The translations under genes and the position numbers were made by a program. Below are positions 16,406-25,070 of a stretch of 40,497 nucleotides of DNA, piece by piece. This DNA comes from Thermoplasmatales archaeon SW_10_69_26 (GTDB lineage: Archaea > Thermoplasmatota > SW-10-69-26). The stretch covers positions 104,244 to 144,740 of the forward strand of contig PXUB01000025.1 in NCBI GenBank assembly GCA_003009755.1. Reading direction: 5' to 3'. The notes under the pieces were generated by a model. It saw only the letters and a list, made by a program, of their open reading frames with translations. It was not told the DNA's origin and ran no database searches. Position 1 is the stretch's first letter; each line of letters begins with the position of its first letter.

Positions 16406-16416
16406 TTCTATGAAAG
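16406..16416 (-). promoter_or_regulatory. TATA box for the peroxiredoxin gene
   Basis: Minus-strand ctttcatagaa, centred about 28 nt before the ATG at 16383. It fits a leaderless transcript. Confidence 0.45.
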
Positions 16417-16491
16417 CCTTCGCCCTGCGAGGGAGGGCTTGACGCCCCCCGGGCCGGTCCGCGCCTGCGCCGGCCGTCACCTGAGGGAAGA

Positions 16492-16500
16492 CTGATAACC
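16492..16500 (+). promoter_or_regulatory. TATA box for the SRPBCC gene
   Basis: The motif ctgataacc is centred about 27 nt before the ATG at 16523. Confidence 0.4.
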
Positions 16501-16522
16501 CCCGTGCGAGGGAGGGCTCCCC

Positions 16523-16930
16523 ATGGACCGGATCGAGACCCAGCTGGCCATCCACGCCGACCCCGATCGCGTCTTCGATGAGATCACGCACCCGGAGAAC
16601 ATCCCGCTGTACGCGCCGGGCATCGAGGAGGCCCACCAGCGGCCACCGCAGGCCCCGCAGGCAGCGGGCAACTTGTTGGATCTGGTCACCCGGTCCGGCG
16701 ATCGGATGGAAGGCGAGATCGTGGACCGGCAGGCCAACCGGTCGTGGGCGGTGGAGGACGAGAACGGCACCGTCGCCCGATGGTCGCTGGAGGAGGGCGA
16801 GGACGGGACGCTTGCTACCTTCGTGCTGGAGGGTGACTTCGACCCCGAGACCGAGCGCGAGTTACGCTCGGAGATGCGGGCCAAGATCGCGCGGCTCGTG
16901 TTGGATCTCGAGCAAGCGGGCCGATCCTAG
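16523..16930 (+). CDS. SRPBCC/START-like ligand-binding protein
   Basis: A 135-residue protein with the polyketide cyclase/START-like fold: an opening strand (ETQLAIHADPDRVFDEI), a helix and turn around PENIPLYAPGIEE, then a run of beta strands and a long C-terminal helix (residues about 110-132) that closes the cavity. Such proteins bind lipids or other hydrophobic molecules, or act in stress pathways; the ligand cannot be told from sequence. The start follows a TATA-like box by 27 nt. It is alone on the plus strand, diverging from the peroxiredoxin gene and convergent with cmk. Confidence 0.8.
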   Translation: MDRIETQLAIHADPDRVFDEITHPENIPLYAPGIEEAHQRPPQAPQAAGNLLDLVTRSGDRMEGEIVDRQANRSWAVEDENGTVARWSLEEGEDGTLATFVLEGDFDPETERELRSEMRAKIARLVLDLEQAGRS

Positions 16931-17035
16931 GGGTCCAGGCGCGGCCGGCTGACGGCCAGGCGCAGTGCCGGGTAGCCGAGAAGAGCGCCGGAGTCGAAGC
17001 CGGCGATGCCCGCGGGCGCATCGCGAGCCCGGCCC
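16931..17035. other. Convergent intergenic gap after the ribosomal cluster
   Basis: 105 nt between the ends of the SRPBCC gene and cmk, GC-rich, with no gene. No T-tract typical of archaeal termination is visible for either strand. Genes often found next in archaea (truB, eL34, eL14) are absent here. Confidence 0.6.
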
Positions 17036-17614
17036 CTACTCCTCGTCCTCGTCTCCACCGTCGGCGAGGACGTCGTCGGGGATGTCGAAGACCTCGTCGG
17101 CGGTCTCGACGATCTGGTCCGACACCTCGTCGGGATCGTGCTTGTGGGTGTCGATCTGGAGGTTGTAGACGCTGAGGTCGGTCAGATCGATCTCGTAGAT
17201 GTCCTCGTAGCGTTTGCGCTCGGACTCCTCGCGGGTCCGGTTGGCCTCCAGCGCCTGGTCCTTGGTGAGGCCTTCGCGCTGGGCTACGCGCTCGGCGCGC
17301 ACCTCCTCGGGAGCCGTCAACCAGACCTTGAGGGCGTCGATGCCCTCGCGTTCCATCATCCACGCCGTCAAACGGCCCTCGAGAACGACCTCGCCGTCCT
17401 TGGCGCGGTTCGCCATCCGCCGGTCGAGCTCCCAGTCCACCTCGGGATGCTCCTCGGCGTACTTGCTGAACTCCTCGAGCGTCATGTTCCGCTCGACCGC
17501 GAGGTTGCGGAAGATCATCCCCGCGGTGACGTGGTCGAGGTCCAGATCGTGGCAGACGAGACGGGCTGCCGTGGTCGTTCCCGACCCCGGTAGCCCCGAG
17601 AGCGTGATGAGCAT
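17036..17614 (-). CDS. cmk: Cytidylate kinase, archaeal type
   Basis: A 192-residue P-loop kinase that phosphorylates CMP and dCMP with ATP. The P-loop reads GLPGSGTTT (residues 7-15); threonine in place of the usual lysine is typical of the archaeal Cmk group. Other landmarks are the TAGMIFRN motif near residue 30, and a lid region with basic residues (RTREESERKRYEDIY). It ends in an acidic tail. Its ATG follows the stop of the DUF106 gene directly (TGAATG). It is the last gene of the ribosomal cluster and probably of the secY sub-operon. Confidence 0.95.
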   Translation of the reverse strand: MLITLSGLPGSGTTTAARLVCHDLDLDHVTAGMIFRNLAVERNMTLEEFSKYAEEHPEVDWELDRRMANRAKDGEVVLEGRLTAWMMEREGIDALKVWLTAPEEVRAERVAQREGLTKDQALEANRTREESERKRYEDIYEIDLTDLSVYNLQIDTHKHDPDEVSDQIVETADEVFDIPDDVLADGGDEDEE

Positions 17615-18358
17615 TCAAACTGCCTCCGGTCGGTCTTGGAGCGTGCGAGAGAACTCGACGGCCTTGAGGCCCTTCTGGACCAGCTGGCCGATCGGGATGC
17701 TGAACAGGGAGTAGATGAGGATCCACGTCGGCAGGAAGCTGACGATGGGGGCCGAGCTCATCAGCTCGGTGGCACCCAGACCCCACGGGGCGTTGATCGT
17801 GAGCGGCCCGGCGACCTGGGCGTTGAGGCTCTCCAGGAAGGTCCAAAGCCACCCGAACATCGGGATCACGACGACCATCGTGAAGCCCATCGGCTTGAAC
17901 TGCTGGCCGCTCATGGAGGCCTGCTTCTTCATCACCTTGGGCTGGAGCTCGGTGAGCTTCTTGACGCGGTAGCTGTTGTCGTTCTTCCGGGCTTCCTTGA
18001 GCTCGTTCTGGAAGGCCTTCATCTCCGACTGGACCTCGGCCATCTCGAGCCAGTCGACCATGACGTGCCGGATGACGCCGGTGAAGACGCCGGTGATGAT
18101 GCTAGCAAAGAAGATCGTCAACGCCGGGTCCTCGCCGCCGAACCCGATCAGGGGTTCGAGCACGACGCCGACGTAGCGGCCGAGCGTGAACCGGAGTCCG
18201 GGGTTGATCATGATGAGCAGGACCGCCCCGAACATCAGGATCATCCACGGGCTGAACCCGGAGTCGTCGCCGTCGTCGGCACCCTCGGCGCGGGCCTTGA
18301 GCCCGTCGAGGAGGCCGGGTCGGTGCTCCGTCGATCCGCCCTTGGTTCCCTCGCCCAT
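17615..18358 (-). CDS. DUF106/EMC3-like membrane insertase of the Oxa1 superfamily
   Basis: A 247-residue membrane protein. After a charged N-terminus (residues 1-35) come membrane segments near 38-55, 80-105, 158-178 and 215-235, with a cytoplasmic coiled coil (SEMKAFQNELKEARKN) between the second and third. This layout is that of archaeal DUF106 proteins, the relatives of eukaryotic EMC3 and TMCO1 and of YidC, thought to help insert membrane proteins with the ribosome and SecY. Its position between adk and cmk, in the secY operon, is conserved in Euryarchaeota. Start and stop are within 3 nt of the neighbours. Confidence 0.93.
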   Translation of the reverse strand: MGEGTKGGSTEHRPGLLDGLKARAEGADDGDDSGFSPWMILMFGAVLLIMINPGLRFTLGRYVGVVLEPLIGFGGEDPALTIFFASIITGVFTGVIRHVMVDWLEMAEVQSEMKAFQNELKEARKNDNSYRVKKLTELQPKVMKKQASMSGQQFKPMGFTMVVVIPMFGWLWTFLESLNAQVAGPLTINAPWGLGATELMSSAPIVSFLPTWILIYSLFSIPIGQLVQKGLKAVEFSRTLQDRPEAV

Positions 18359-18361
18359 CGT

Positions 18362-18910
18362 CTACTCCACGGTGTTCACGAAGTCGGCTACGGCTTCGTC
18401 GACCTGGCCGTCGGCGTTCTCGACGACAGCGACGGTGGCGCCGGTCAGGGTCGCGACCGCGGAAGCCGCGTGCCGGTTGAACCCCTGGTGCTCGTCGATC
18501 TCGTCGGCGGCTTCCTCGTCGCGCTCGCGAGTCTCGTCGTCGGCCCGGCGGGCCGCGATCGCTTCGGGGTCGGCTTCGACGAGGACCACGGTCTCGGGTT
18601 CGATGCGTTCCGCGACCCACTTCGGGATGCCGGGCAGGTAGCCCTCGGGCGTCTGGATGAAGCCGTGCGTGTCGACGATGACCCGGCCCTTGGCGGCGAT
18701 CGACTCGGCGGCCGCCGTCTGGATCTCGCGCTGGGTCTCGGTGTCGAGGTGCCGCATCTCGTCACGGTGATCCACGAGACCGCGCTTCTTGGCGACCTCG
18801 AGCATCTCGGTCCCGTAGACGACGACCTCGAGACCGAGCTCTTCGGCGGCTCGCTCGACGACGGTCGTCTTGCCGACCCCGGGGACGCCGGTGACGATGA
18901 TCGTTCCCAT
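18362..18910 (-). CDS. adkA: Adenylate kinase, archaeal AdkA type
   Basis: This 182-residue P-loop kinase interconverts ATP and AMP with two ADP. It is the archaeal trimeric type, recognised by the P-loop GVPGVGKTT (residues 8-16), VVYGTEMLEVAKK near residue 30, DTHGFIQTPEGYLPG near 98 and the short lid. The gene lies 7 nt after secY with GGGGTGA as a Shine-Dalgarno, and 3 nt before the DUF106 gene. Co-localisation with secY is standard across Euryarchaeota. Confidence 0.95.
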   Translation of the reverse strand: MGTIIVTGVPGVGKTTVVERAAEELGLEVVVYGTEMLEVAKKRGLVDHRDEMRHLDTETQREIQTAAAESIAAKGRVIVDTHGFIQTPEGYLPGIPKWVAERIEPETVVLVEADPEAIAARRADDETRERDEEAADEIDEHQGFNRHAASAVATLTGATVAVVENADGQVDEAVADFVNTVE

Positions 18911-18917
18911 CGCGTGG

Positions 18918-20504
18918 TCACCCCTGACCGAACAGGGAGCGCATCATCGGGTGCATCTCCATCATCTGTTCCTTGGCGATCTCCTCGTAGGTCCTCGATA
19001 GGATACCGATGGCGAGCAGCAGCCCGGTCCCCTGCGCGGCCCCGATCGTTCCGAACAGGGCCGCGAACGCTGCTAACACACCCAAGAGGAACCCGCTGAT
19101 GATGATCACCGACGGGATGTAGCGCTCGAGCACGCGCTCGAGGATCCGCTCGTCGCGGCGGAACCCGGGCAGCTGCATGCCCGAGTTGCGGATCTTGCCG
19201 GCGACGTCGGAGGGACCCATCGACGCGGTCTCGGCCCAGAAGATAGCGAAGATGATGCAGCCCACGATGACGGCGATCGTGTACACGATGACGTGCGCGG
19301 CGATCTGCCAGCTGGTGCGGTAGGCGGCCACGTTGGTGACCGTTTGCGCGAGCTCGGGGGCGAACAGCGGGGTGAACCAGCTGGACAGGCCCTGGATCGG
19401 GCTCACGTAGTACGCGATCCCGCTCATCGCCTGCGTGGCTGACCCTCCTGCGGCGCTTCCCGATGCTAGGAACGGGTACGATCCGACCCATTCCGCGTTC
19501 CCGACCAGTGGCAAGTTCGACAACGGACCGCTCCAGAGCAGGATGCCGATGAGGTTCACGTTCGCCAGCAGTGCCTGCACGAAGATGAGCGGGAGCACGT
19601 TCGTGTACATCAGCCGGATCGGGTACCGGCCGCGTGCCCCGCGGACGCGAGCGTGCGACAGCGGCAGCTCGACCCGCGTGCTCTCTGCGAACACGACGCC
19701 GATGAAGATGACGAACGTCGCGATGAACGACACCAAGCTGTTGGTGCCGACGAAGGCGATCTGCTCGAAACCACCCCCGGAGACGAACTGCTGTAGGGGC
19801 AGCTCCGTGGTGACGTAGAAGATCTTCGGGATCAGCCCACCGGGCGGGTTCTGGATCGGATCCAGTGCCGCGCCCGCTTGGCTGGGCAGCCACGAGAACA
19901 TCCCGGTGAACAGACCCTGAGCCACGCCAGCAACGATGAACAGCGAGACCCCGGATCCGACACCCCATTTGGAGATGATCTCGTCCATCAGGAAGATGAA
20001 GTAGCCACCCAACCCGATCTGGAGGGCGATGATCGTGCGCGCCCAGCCGGTACCGGTCCAGCCGATGAGGGCATCGCTGGGCGTCAGGAACCCGAACACT
20101 TGCGGGATCCCGGTGATCCAGATCGAGGCGAACACCAGCAGTTTCTGGGTGCCCTGGTAAATCGCCTTGTCTTCGGGGTCCTGGAGATCCAGGTCGAAGA
20201 TGTTGGCCCCCTGGAACAACTGCAAGATGATCCCACCGGTCACGATGGGACCGATCCCGAGGTGGATGATCGACCCGCTGGCACCCGCCAACACCGCGCG
20301 GAACTGCGCGAAGATGTCGACCGTGTCAGGGGCCAATCCCCAGATGATGACGTTCGAGAGGATGAAGTACGTGAGGATCACACCGGTCGTCCACAGCATC
20401 TTCGTGCGGAAGTGGACGTGACCCTCGGGCCGACTAACGGTCGGCCAGCGTTCGATGATCGGCTCGAGGTTGTAGAGCCAGGATTTGTCTTCGTCCTTGG
20501 GCAT
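18918..20504 (-). CDS. secY: Preprotein translocase subunit SecY
   Basis: The 528-residue pore-forming subunit of the Sec61/SecY channel, with about ten membrane helices. The plug and first helices are at residues 30-100, the large periplasmic loop between helices 7 and 8 is long (about residues 310-390, low-complexity GSAAGGSATQ), and the cytoplasmic loop RIRNSGMQLPGFRRDERI-like region sits before helix 9 (about 440-455). It is somewhat longer than usual (about 480) because of that loop. A TATA-like box overlapping the uL15 stop probably gives it a promoter of its own with a leader of about 20 nt. Confidence 0.96.
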   Translation of the reverse strand: MPKDEDKSWLYNLEPIIERWPTVSRPEGHVHFRTKMLWTTGVILTYFILSNVIIWGLAPDTVDIFAQFRAVLAGASGSIIHLGIGPIVTGGIILQLFQGANIFDLDLQDPEDKAIYQGTQKLLVFASIWITGIPQVFGFLTPSDALIGWTGTGWARTIIALQIGLGGYFIFLMDEIISKWGVGSGVSLFIVAGVAQGLFTGMFSWLPSQAGAALDPIQNPPGGLIPKIFYVTTELPLQQFVSGGGFEQIAFVGTNSLVSFIATFVIFIGVVFAESTRVELPLSHARVRGARGRYPIRLMYTNVLPLIFVQALLANVNLIGILLWSGPLSNLPLVGNAEWVGSYPFLASGSAAGGSATQAMSGIAYYVSPIQGLSSWFTPLFAPELAQTVTNVAAYRTSWQIAAHVIVYTIAVIVGCIIFAIFWAETASMGPSDVAGKIRNSGMQLPGFRRDERILERVLERYIPSVIIISGFLLGVLAAFAALFGTIGAAQGTGLLLAIGILSRTYEEIAKEQMMEMHPMMRSLFGQG

Positions 20505-20548
20505 CGGTGCACCGGACCTTGGGGGCCTTCGGGGGCAGACGGACGCTG

Positions 20549-20557
20549 TTATTTAAT
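20549..20557 (-). promoter_or_regulatory. Internal promoter for secY-adk-DUF106-cmk
   Basis: Minus-strand attaaataa is the best AT-rich box inside the whole ribosomal cluster and includes the uL15 stop codon TAA. Transcription would start near 20525, about 20 nt before the secY ATG. It sits in the longest gap of the cluster (48 nt). Confidence 0.5.
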
Positions 20558-21029
20558 CGTTCGAGGATTCCTCGCCGTCCGAGGCGTCCTCGTCGGGCTC
20601 GGTGACCTCGATCGAGCCACCGTTGGCTTCGATCTTGTCGTGGGCCTTGTCGGTCGTCTGCGGCACGCGGACCTCGTAGGTCTTGTGCACGCGCCCGGCG
20701 CCGAGCAGCTTGTCGATGCCGGCGGCTTCCAGGTCGACGACCATCGTGTCACCCTCTTCGTCGACGAAGCCCTCCTCGGCGAGGTCGTCGACCTCGTCGA
20801 GCAGATCGCCGACGTTCATCGTCACCGTCTCTTCGACGACCTCGGGCGGTCGGTTGAACCCGTGACCGCCGAAGTAGTCGGTGCCCTTCTCCTCGAACGT
20901 GGTGAGCTTGCGTGAACCGTTGGGGTTCGCGTTGCCGCGACCGCCGCGGAGGCCCGCACCTCGGCCGGCCTTCTTCCCACGGCCGTGCTCTCGGCTTCCC
21001 CGCTTCTTCTGTTTCTTCTTCTTCGCCAT
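20553..21029 (-). CDS. rpl15: Ribosomal protein uL15
   Basis: A 158-residue large-subunit protein. The N-terminal basic glycine-rich arm (KKKKQKKRGSREHGRGKK) inserts into 23S rRNA; the globular part with the VRVPQTTDKAHDKIEANGG region follows. The last 20 residues are acidic (EPDEDASDGEESSND). I start at the ATG at 21029, which gives MAKKKKQ and has GGTGA upstream; a GTG at 21038 is the alternative. The TAA stop overlaps the secY promoter. Confidence 0.95.
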   Translation of the reverse strand: MAKKKKQKKRGSREHGRGKKAGRGAGLRGGRGNANPNGSRKLTTFEEKGTDYFGGHGFNRPPEVVEETVTMNVGDLLDEVDDLAEEGFVDEEGDTMVVDLEAAGIDKLLGAGRVHKTYEVRVPQTTDKAHDKIEANGGSIEVTEPDEDASDGEESSND

Positions 21030-21038
21030 GATCGTCAC

Positions 21039-21503
21039 CTACAACATCCGCTCGATCAGGTCGCCGATCTCCTGGCCTCGGTACCCGAGGGAACCGCCCT
21101 CGTTCACGTGGCGCTTCGTGTTCGTCAGGCCACCCCGGGCGGGGGCGAGTCGGAACACGGGCTTGATGCTGTCGAGGTGGGCCACGTCGGCCTCGCCCTC
21201 GGCGAGCGCCTCGGCGAGATCGCTGAGGTTGCCGTGTTCGGTCTCTTCGTCCACGTGATCGTCGGTGAGGGGGTCGCCGCCGCGGATGCGCCCGCGCTCG
21301 GCGAGCAGCTCCTCGGCGGTCTCGGGGGTGAGCTCTCCGTAGGTCACGAAGTGCTCGACCCTGTTGAGCATGCCCTCGTACTCGTCGGTCTCCGGCACGA
21401 TCGTGGCGTGGTTCACCTTCAGCAGGCGAAGGCTCTCCAGCGTCTTCTTCTGGTCGTGGCGGAGCTTGGTCTGGCCGCGAAGACGGATGACGGCGTAGCT
21501 CAT
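21039..21503 (-). CDS. rpl30: Ribosomal protein uL30
   Basis: A 154-residue archaeal/eukaryal-type uL30, longer than the bacterial form. The ferredoxin-like core occupies residues 1-60 ([31 protein letters not shown]) and the archaeal extension continues to [23 protein letters not shown]. The start overlaps the uS5 stop by 4 nt (ATGA). Within the helical insert, residues 80-110 are acidic. Confidence 0.95.
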   Translation of the reverse strand: MSYAVIRLRGQTKLRHDQKKTLESLRLLKVNHATIVPETDEYEGMLNRVEHFVTYGELTPETAEELLAERGRIRGGDPLTDDHVDEETEHGNLSDLAEALAEGEADVAHLDSIKPVFRLAPARGGLTNTKRHVNEGGSLGYRGQEIGDLIERML

Positions 21504-22252
21504 CCGCCCTCACCTCCACCGGCTCCTGCACCGGTGGCTTCGGCCTCGACCTGCTGGCCGCTGTCGCCCTGGCCGCGCGGTTGCACGGCCGGGCCCTCGA
21601 TGATGCTGAGCCGCTGCTGGACGTGGTCCTGCACGCGGAGCTTCGAGGTCTCGCGGAGGGCTTGGAACGTCGCCTTCGCGAAGTTCACGGTCGTGCGAGT
21701 CTGGCCTTCCGAGAACGTCCAGATGTCCTCGATGCCAGCCAGCTCGAGCACCTGTTGGCAGACCTGGCCGGCGGCGAGCCCGGTCCCTTGCGGGGCGGGC
21801 TTGAGCGTGACGTTGACGCTGCCGGCGCGCCCGATGACCTCGAACGGGACCGAGGTGGGCGGCGCGTCGGGGCCGGACTCCCAGGAACCGGAGCCGCGGC
21901 GGACCATGAGCATGTTCAGCTTGGCCTGGTCGATGGCTCGGCGGATGGTCGGACCGACCTCGCGGCCCTTCTCCTGGCCGAGGCCGACGATGCCGTCACG
22001 GTTGCCGACGACGGCGACGACGAGGAAGCGCACGCGGCGACCGGAGTCGGTCATCCGCTGCACCATGTTGACGTCGATCACGTCGTCCTCGATGCCGGGC
22101 ATCAGGGAGTCGACGATCTCGGGCTCGCGCAGGGGGAGACCCGACGTCAGAACCTCCGGCATCGTGGACAGCTCGCCCTCGTTGACGAGGCGGCCCAGCT
22201 TGGTCCGAGGCTCCCAATCAGCGATGTCGCGGTCTCGGGGATCCTTCCTCAT
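21500..22252 (-). CDS. rps5: Ribosomal protein uS5
   Basis: A 250-residue small-subunit protein near the mRNA entry channel, contributing to decoding accuracy. The double-stranded RNA-binding domain is at residues about 60-125 ([27 protein letters not shown]) and the second domain with [29 protein letters not shown]-type features follows at 140-200 (described in two pieces: [23 protein letters not shown]). The C-terminal tail is rich in G, Q and A. Start and stop both form ATGA overlaps with uL18 and uL30. Confidence 0.95.
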   Translation of the reverse strand: MRKDPRDRDIADWEPRTKLGRLVNEGELSTMPEVLTSGLPLREPEIVDSLMPGIEDDVIDVNMVQRMTDSGRRVRFLVVAVVGNRDGIVGLGQEKGREVGPTIRRAIDQAKLNMLMVRRGSGSWESGPDAPPTSVPFEVIGRAGSVNVTLKPAPQGTGLAAGQVCQQVLELAGIEDIWTFSEGQTRTTVNFAKATFQALRETSKLRVQDHVQQRLSIIEGPAVQPRGQGDSGQQVEAEATGAGAGGGEGG

Positions 22253-22755
22253 GCGGAACCCTCCTCGATCGTCTCACGGGCGTCTTCGGTCATCGATACG
22301 GTCTCCTCGTCGATGTGGGCGCCCAGGTGGCGGTCTCCCTCGGGGAGGATGTCCTCTCCGTGGGGGACCTCGACGTCAGCGTCGAGGATGCCTTTGAGCG
22401 CCGTGAACACCGCGCTCCCGGCCTCGGGCTTGTGCCGGCCGATGTCGAGCACGGCCTCCTCGATCCCGGCTTCGCGGGCGCGGACGCCCGCCAGGTAGCC
22501 GGTGAGGTAGGCGGCGGGGAGGTTGCCGGTGTGGCCCTCCCAGCCGTGTTGCTCGAGCTCGTGTGCGGTCGCCTGCGTGCGGACGACGTCGCCTTCCGGG
22601 TCGTAGTCCACGAACTGAACGATCGCGTTGTTGGACTGCTTGCGGACGACGGCGCGCGTCTCCCCGGATTTCAGCAGGGAAAGGCGTTTCTCGTAGTCTG
22701 TGCGGCCCTCCCGCCGTCGGCGGTGGGGGACGCGATACGTGGGTCCATCGGCCAT
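22249..22755 (-). CDS. rpl18: Ribosomal protein uL18
   Basis: A 168-residue large-subunit protein that binds 5S rRNA. Visible features are the basic N-terminus ([18 protein letters not shown]), the ARG-rich strand [16 protein letters not shown] and the helix with [23 protein letters not shown]. The acidic C-terminal third (residues 125-168) matches the archaeal form. Its start overlaps the eL19 stop by one base and its end overlaps uS5 by 4 nt. Confidence 0.95.
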   Translation of the reverse strand: MADGPTYRVPHRRRREGRTDYEKRLSLLKSGETRAVVRKQSNNAIVQFVDYDPEGDVVRTQATAHELEQHGWEGHTGNLPAAYLTGYLAGVRAREAGIEEAVLDIGRHKPEAGSAVFTALKGILDADVEVPHGEDILPEGDRHLGAHIDEETVSMTEDARETIEEGSA

Positions 22756-23240
22756 CAGGCCTCGACCTCCTTGAGCTGCTCGACCTCGTCTTCGCTCAGC
22801 ACGTCGTCGATGACGAGGTGGTTGAGCAGGTGGCGGCGTGAATCGTACAGGCCTCCGTTGGCACGCTTGTAGTACGTGCGGTAGGTGGACGAGTCGATGT
22901 AATCCTCGTCACGGAGGGTCTTGAGCTGGTCGCGGATCGCTCGGATCCGCTTCTTCCAGTCGTCCTTCTCGGGGTTGCGGGCACCCTTGGAGCCTTGCCG
23001 GCTCCCGGGACCGCGTTGGCGGCCCTTCTCGCGCTGTTCGTCGCGATCGCGGGCGCGACCACGCGAGGTGCCGTCGGCTTCCTTCTTCTGGATGACGTCC
23101 TGGTCGATCAGCCGGCGGATGTCCTCACGGGTGATCGCGGTGGCGACCTCCTCCTGTTCCAGCGGGTCGATCCAGACGCGGTTCTCACCGCAGTCCAACA
23201 GCTCGGCAGCCATGCGTTTCTGGACGCGGAGATCGCTCAC
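22755..23240 (-). CDS. rpl19e: Ribosomal protein eL19
   Basis: A 161-residue large-subunit protein absent from bacteria, made of long extended helices. The N-terminal domain (LRVQKRMAAELLDCGENRVW) and basic central helix (RGRARDRDEQREKGRQRGPG) are typical. The start is the GTG at 23240, overlapping the eL32 stop as GTGA; an open frame upstream lies in eL32 and is a shadow. The C-terminal helix (LSEDEVEQLKEVEA) is acidic. Confidence 0.94.
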   Translation of the reverse strand: MSDLRVQKRMAAELLDCGENRVWIDPLEQEEVATAITREDIRRLIDQDVIQKKEADGTSRGRARDRDEQREKGRQRGPGSRQGSKGARNPEKDDWKKRIRAIRDQLKTLRDEDYIDSSTYRTYYKRANGGLYDSRRHLLNHLVIDDVLSEDEVEQLKEVEA

Positions 23241-23959
23241 TTGGATACCTCCCCGGGGTTGAGGACGTGGATGCCCTTCTCCTGGGCTTGTTCGATGATC
23301 TTGATCTTCTTCCGCTTGCCGACACCGGACGCGATCCGGGCGGCCTCCGTGTCGGGATCGAGCTCGTCGAGGTCGTCCGTGTTGTGCACGAGCACGTCCT
23401 CGAACCCGCTCGGGTGCAGGCCGCGGGCTTTCTTGGGCCCGCGGTAGCCGACCTTCACGCGCTTGGGGGCGTGCTTCTTGTCCTCGCGCATCTTCGAATG
23501 GGTGCCGCGAGGCTTGCGGTAGGAGTGGTCCTTGTCGAAGCGGGGGAACTGCCACCAGTTGCGTCGGACGAAGCGCGGCTGGGCGTCCTTGATCCTCTTG
23601 CGGATCTCGAGCGCCCGCTCGGTCGCCTCGTCCAGGTCCGGCTTCGGCTTGGGGATGTGCTCGTCTTCCTCGACGATCTCGGCGGCCTCTTCGGGTTCGG
23701 CCTCCTCCTCGTCGGTCTCCTCGACGATCTCGACCTCGGGTTCGGGCTCCTCGGTCTCGAGGTCAGCGATCCCTTGGAGGATCGCATCGGCGAGCTTGGG
23801 GCCGACACCGTCGACGTCGTCGGCGAGCTCCTCGGCGGAGGACTCGCGGACCTCGTCGATGGAACGGTAACCGGCGTCCCAGAGGGCCTCGGCCTTGGCG
23901 TCGCCGACGCCCGGGAGTTGGGAGATCGTCTCGATGAACTCGTCTTGATCGTCGGTCAT
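23237..23959 (-). CDS. rpl32e: Ribosomal protein eL32 with N-terminal helix-hairpin-helix domain
   Basis: A 240-residue large-subunit protein in three parts. Residues about 8-68 form a tandem helix-hairpin-helix domain (QLPGVGDAKAEALWDAGY, then DGVGPKLADAILQG). Residues about 70-115 are an acidic linker. The eL32 core follows from about residue 118 (FVRRNWWQFPRFDKDHSYRK) to the end. N-terminal extensions of this kind on eL32 are known from haloarchaea and some relatives. The HhH domain closely resembles the one at the C-terminus of uS3 in this same cluster. The start is 5 nt after uL6. Confidence 0.94.
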   Translation of the reverse strand: MTDDQDEFIETISQLPGVGDAKAEALWDAGYRSIDEVRESSAEELADDVDGVGPKLADAILQGIADLETEEPEPEVEIVEETDEEEAEPEEAAEIVEEDEHIPKPKPDLDEATERALEIRKRIKDAQPRFVRRNWWQFPRFDKDHSYRKPRGTHSKMREDKKHAPKRVKVGYRGPKKARGLHPSGFEDVLVHNTDDLDELDPDTEAARIASGVGKRKKIKIIEQAQEKGIHVLNPGEVSK

Positions 23960-23964
23960 GGTGA

Positions 23965-24513
23965 TCAGCTCGGCTTCCTGATGAGGTAGATGCCGTCTTG
24001 GAAGACGCGCGGGTCGTATCCGGAGGTGTCGGTGGCGCGCTCGATGTTGACGGCCGTTTGGCCGACGTGTTCCTTGTTCGCGCCTCGAACGAGCACGTCC
24101 TCGCCGGAGACCTCGACGTCGGTGTCGCCGAGGATGTCGGCGCGGCGGGCCGCTTTCTCGCCGAGGAAGTTGTCGATCACGACCTGGTCACCTTCGACCC
24201 GGGCCTTGATCGGGAAGTGGCTGGAGACGACGCGGAGCTCGGCCTCGAAGCCTTCGCCGGCGCCTTTCACCATGTTGCGGACGTGGCCGGCGAAGGTGCC
24301 GACCAGCGCGGCGACGGGTCGCGTCGGTTGCTCGGCCAGGACGACGACCTCGTCGTCCTCGACCGTGATCTCGATCTCGGGATGGGGGAGCGTGCGCTCG
24401 GTCCGACCTTCGGGTCCGTCGACAGTCACCTCGTCGTCGTCGACAGTGACGGTGACGCCGTCGGGCAGATCGACCGTTCGTCGCTCGACCGGGATGGAAC
24501 TCACCTTCATCAC
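23965..24513 (-). CDS. rpl6: Ribosomal protein uL6
   Basis: A 182-residue large-subunit protein with two repeated alpha/beta domains, located near the sarcin-ricin loop. The first domain opens with RRTVDLPDGVTVTVDDDEVTVDGPEG, seen here as beta strands around DGVTVTV and EVTVDGP, and the second (residues about 85-182) includes FPIKARVEGDQVVIDNFLGEK-type features (FPIKARVE, DNFLGEK). The start could be the GTG at 24513, just after the uS8 stop, or the ATG at 24510; I keep the GTG because of the coupling. Acidic residues are frequent. Confidence 0.94.
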   Translation of the reverse strand: MMKVSSIPVERRTVDLPDGVTVTVDDDEVTVDGPEGRTERTLPHPEIEITVEDDEVVVLAEQPTRPVAALVGTFAGHVRNMVKGAGEGFEAELRVVSSHFPIKARVEGDQVVIDNFLGEKAARRADILGDTDVEVSGEDVLVRGANKEHVGQTAVNIERATDTSGYDPRVFQDGIYLIRKPS

Positions 24514-24514
24514 C

Positions 24515-24904
24515 TCAGTACACGAACGCGAGGAGCTTGCCGCCGACCCCGAGGTCCTTGGCCTCGTTGTGGTCGACGACGCCCTCGGTCGTCGTTAGGA
24601 TCAGTTTGCCGAAGTCTCGACCGGGGAGATATCGGGACTCCCACTGCTCGAGATCGTCGGTTGGTACGCTGAAGCGGGGTCGGATGACACCGCACTCGTT
24701 GACGTTGCCGTTGAGTTCGACGCGATAACTGCCGGAGCGGTGGTCCTCGACCGTCTCGTAGGAGCCGATGTAACCGGCCTCCCGCATGACGTCGAGGATG
24801 TTGCCCAGCAGGTTGCTGGCGGGTTGGATCTCGCACTCACCGAGCCCGGATTGCTCGGCGTTGCGGATGCTGCTCAGCGCGTCGGCGATCGGGTCCTGCG
24901 TCAT
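24515..24904 (-). CDS. rps8: Ribosomal protein uS8
   Basis: A 129-residue small-subunit protein that binds the central domain of 16S rRNA. The N-terminal domain starts TQDPIADALSSIRNAEQSG, and the C-terminal domain carries TTTEGVVDHNEAKDLGVGGK near the end, with the short final LLAFVY of archaeal uS8. The start lies 9 nt after the uS14 stop with GAGGTG as Shine-Dalgarno. Confidence 0.95.
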   Translation of the reverse strand: MTQDPIADALSSIRNAEQSGLGECEIQPASNLLGNILDVMREAGYIGSYETVEDHRSGSYRVELNGNVNECGVIRPRFSVPTDDLEQWESRYLPGRDFGKLILTTTEGVVDHNEAKDLGVGGKLLAFVY

Positions 24905-24913
24905 CCTGGCACC

Positions 24914-25069
24914 TCAACTGTACTTCTCGAAGCCGAGTTCGCGCGCCGTCTCCCGGAAGCACTGACGGCACAGGTAGAGGCCGTATCGGCGGATCAGGCC
25001 TCGGTGTCGTCCGCAGCGCTTGCATCGGTTGAAGCCGCGTCCGAACGGCTTGGTCGGTCCATCCGTCAT
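24914..25069 (-). CDS. rps14: Ribosomal protein uS14, zinc-binding short form
   Basis: A 51-residue protein, complete but short enough to be missed by length cut-offs. It reads [14 protein letters not shown] then a zinc knuckle with Cys16/Cys19 (CKRCG) and Cys35/Cys38 (CRQC), ending GFEKYS. This is the usual archaeal uS14 type, located in the head of the small subunit near the tRNA sites. Its ATG is one base after the uL5 stop, and its stop is 9 nt before uS8. The gene order uL5-uS14-uS8 is conserved. Confidence 0.97.
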   Translation of the reverse strand: MTDGPTKPFGRGFNRCKRCGRHRGLIRRYGLYLCRQCFRETARELGFEKYS

Positions 25070-25070
25070 C

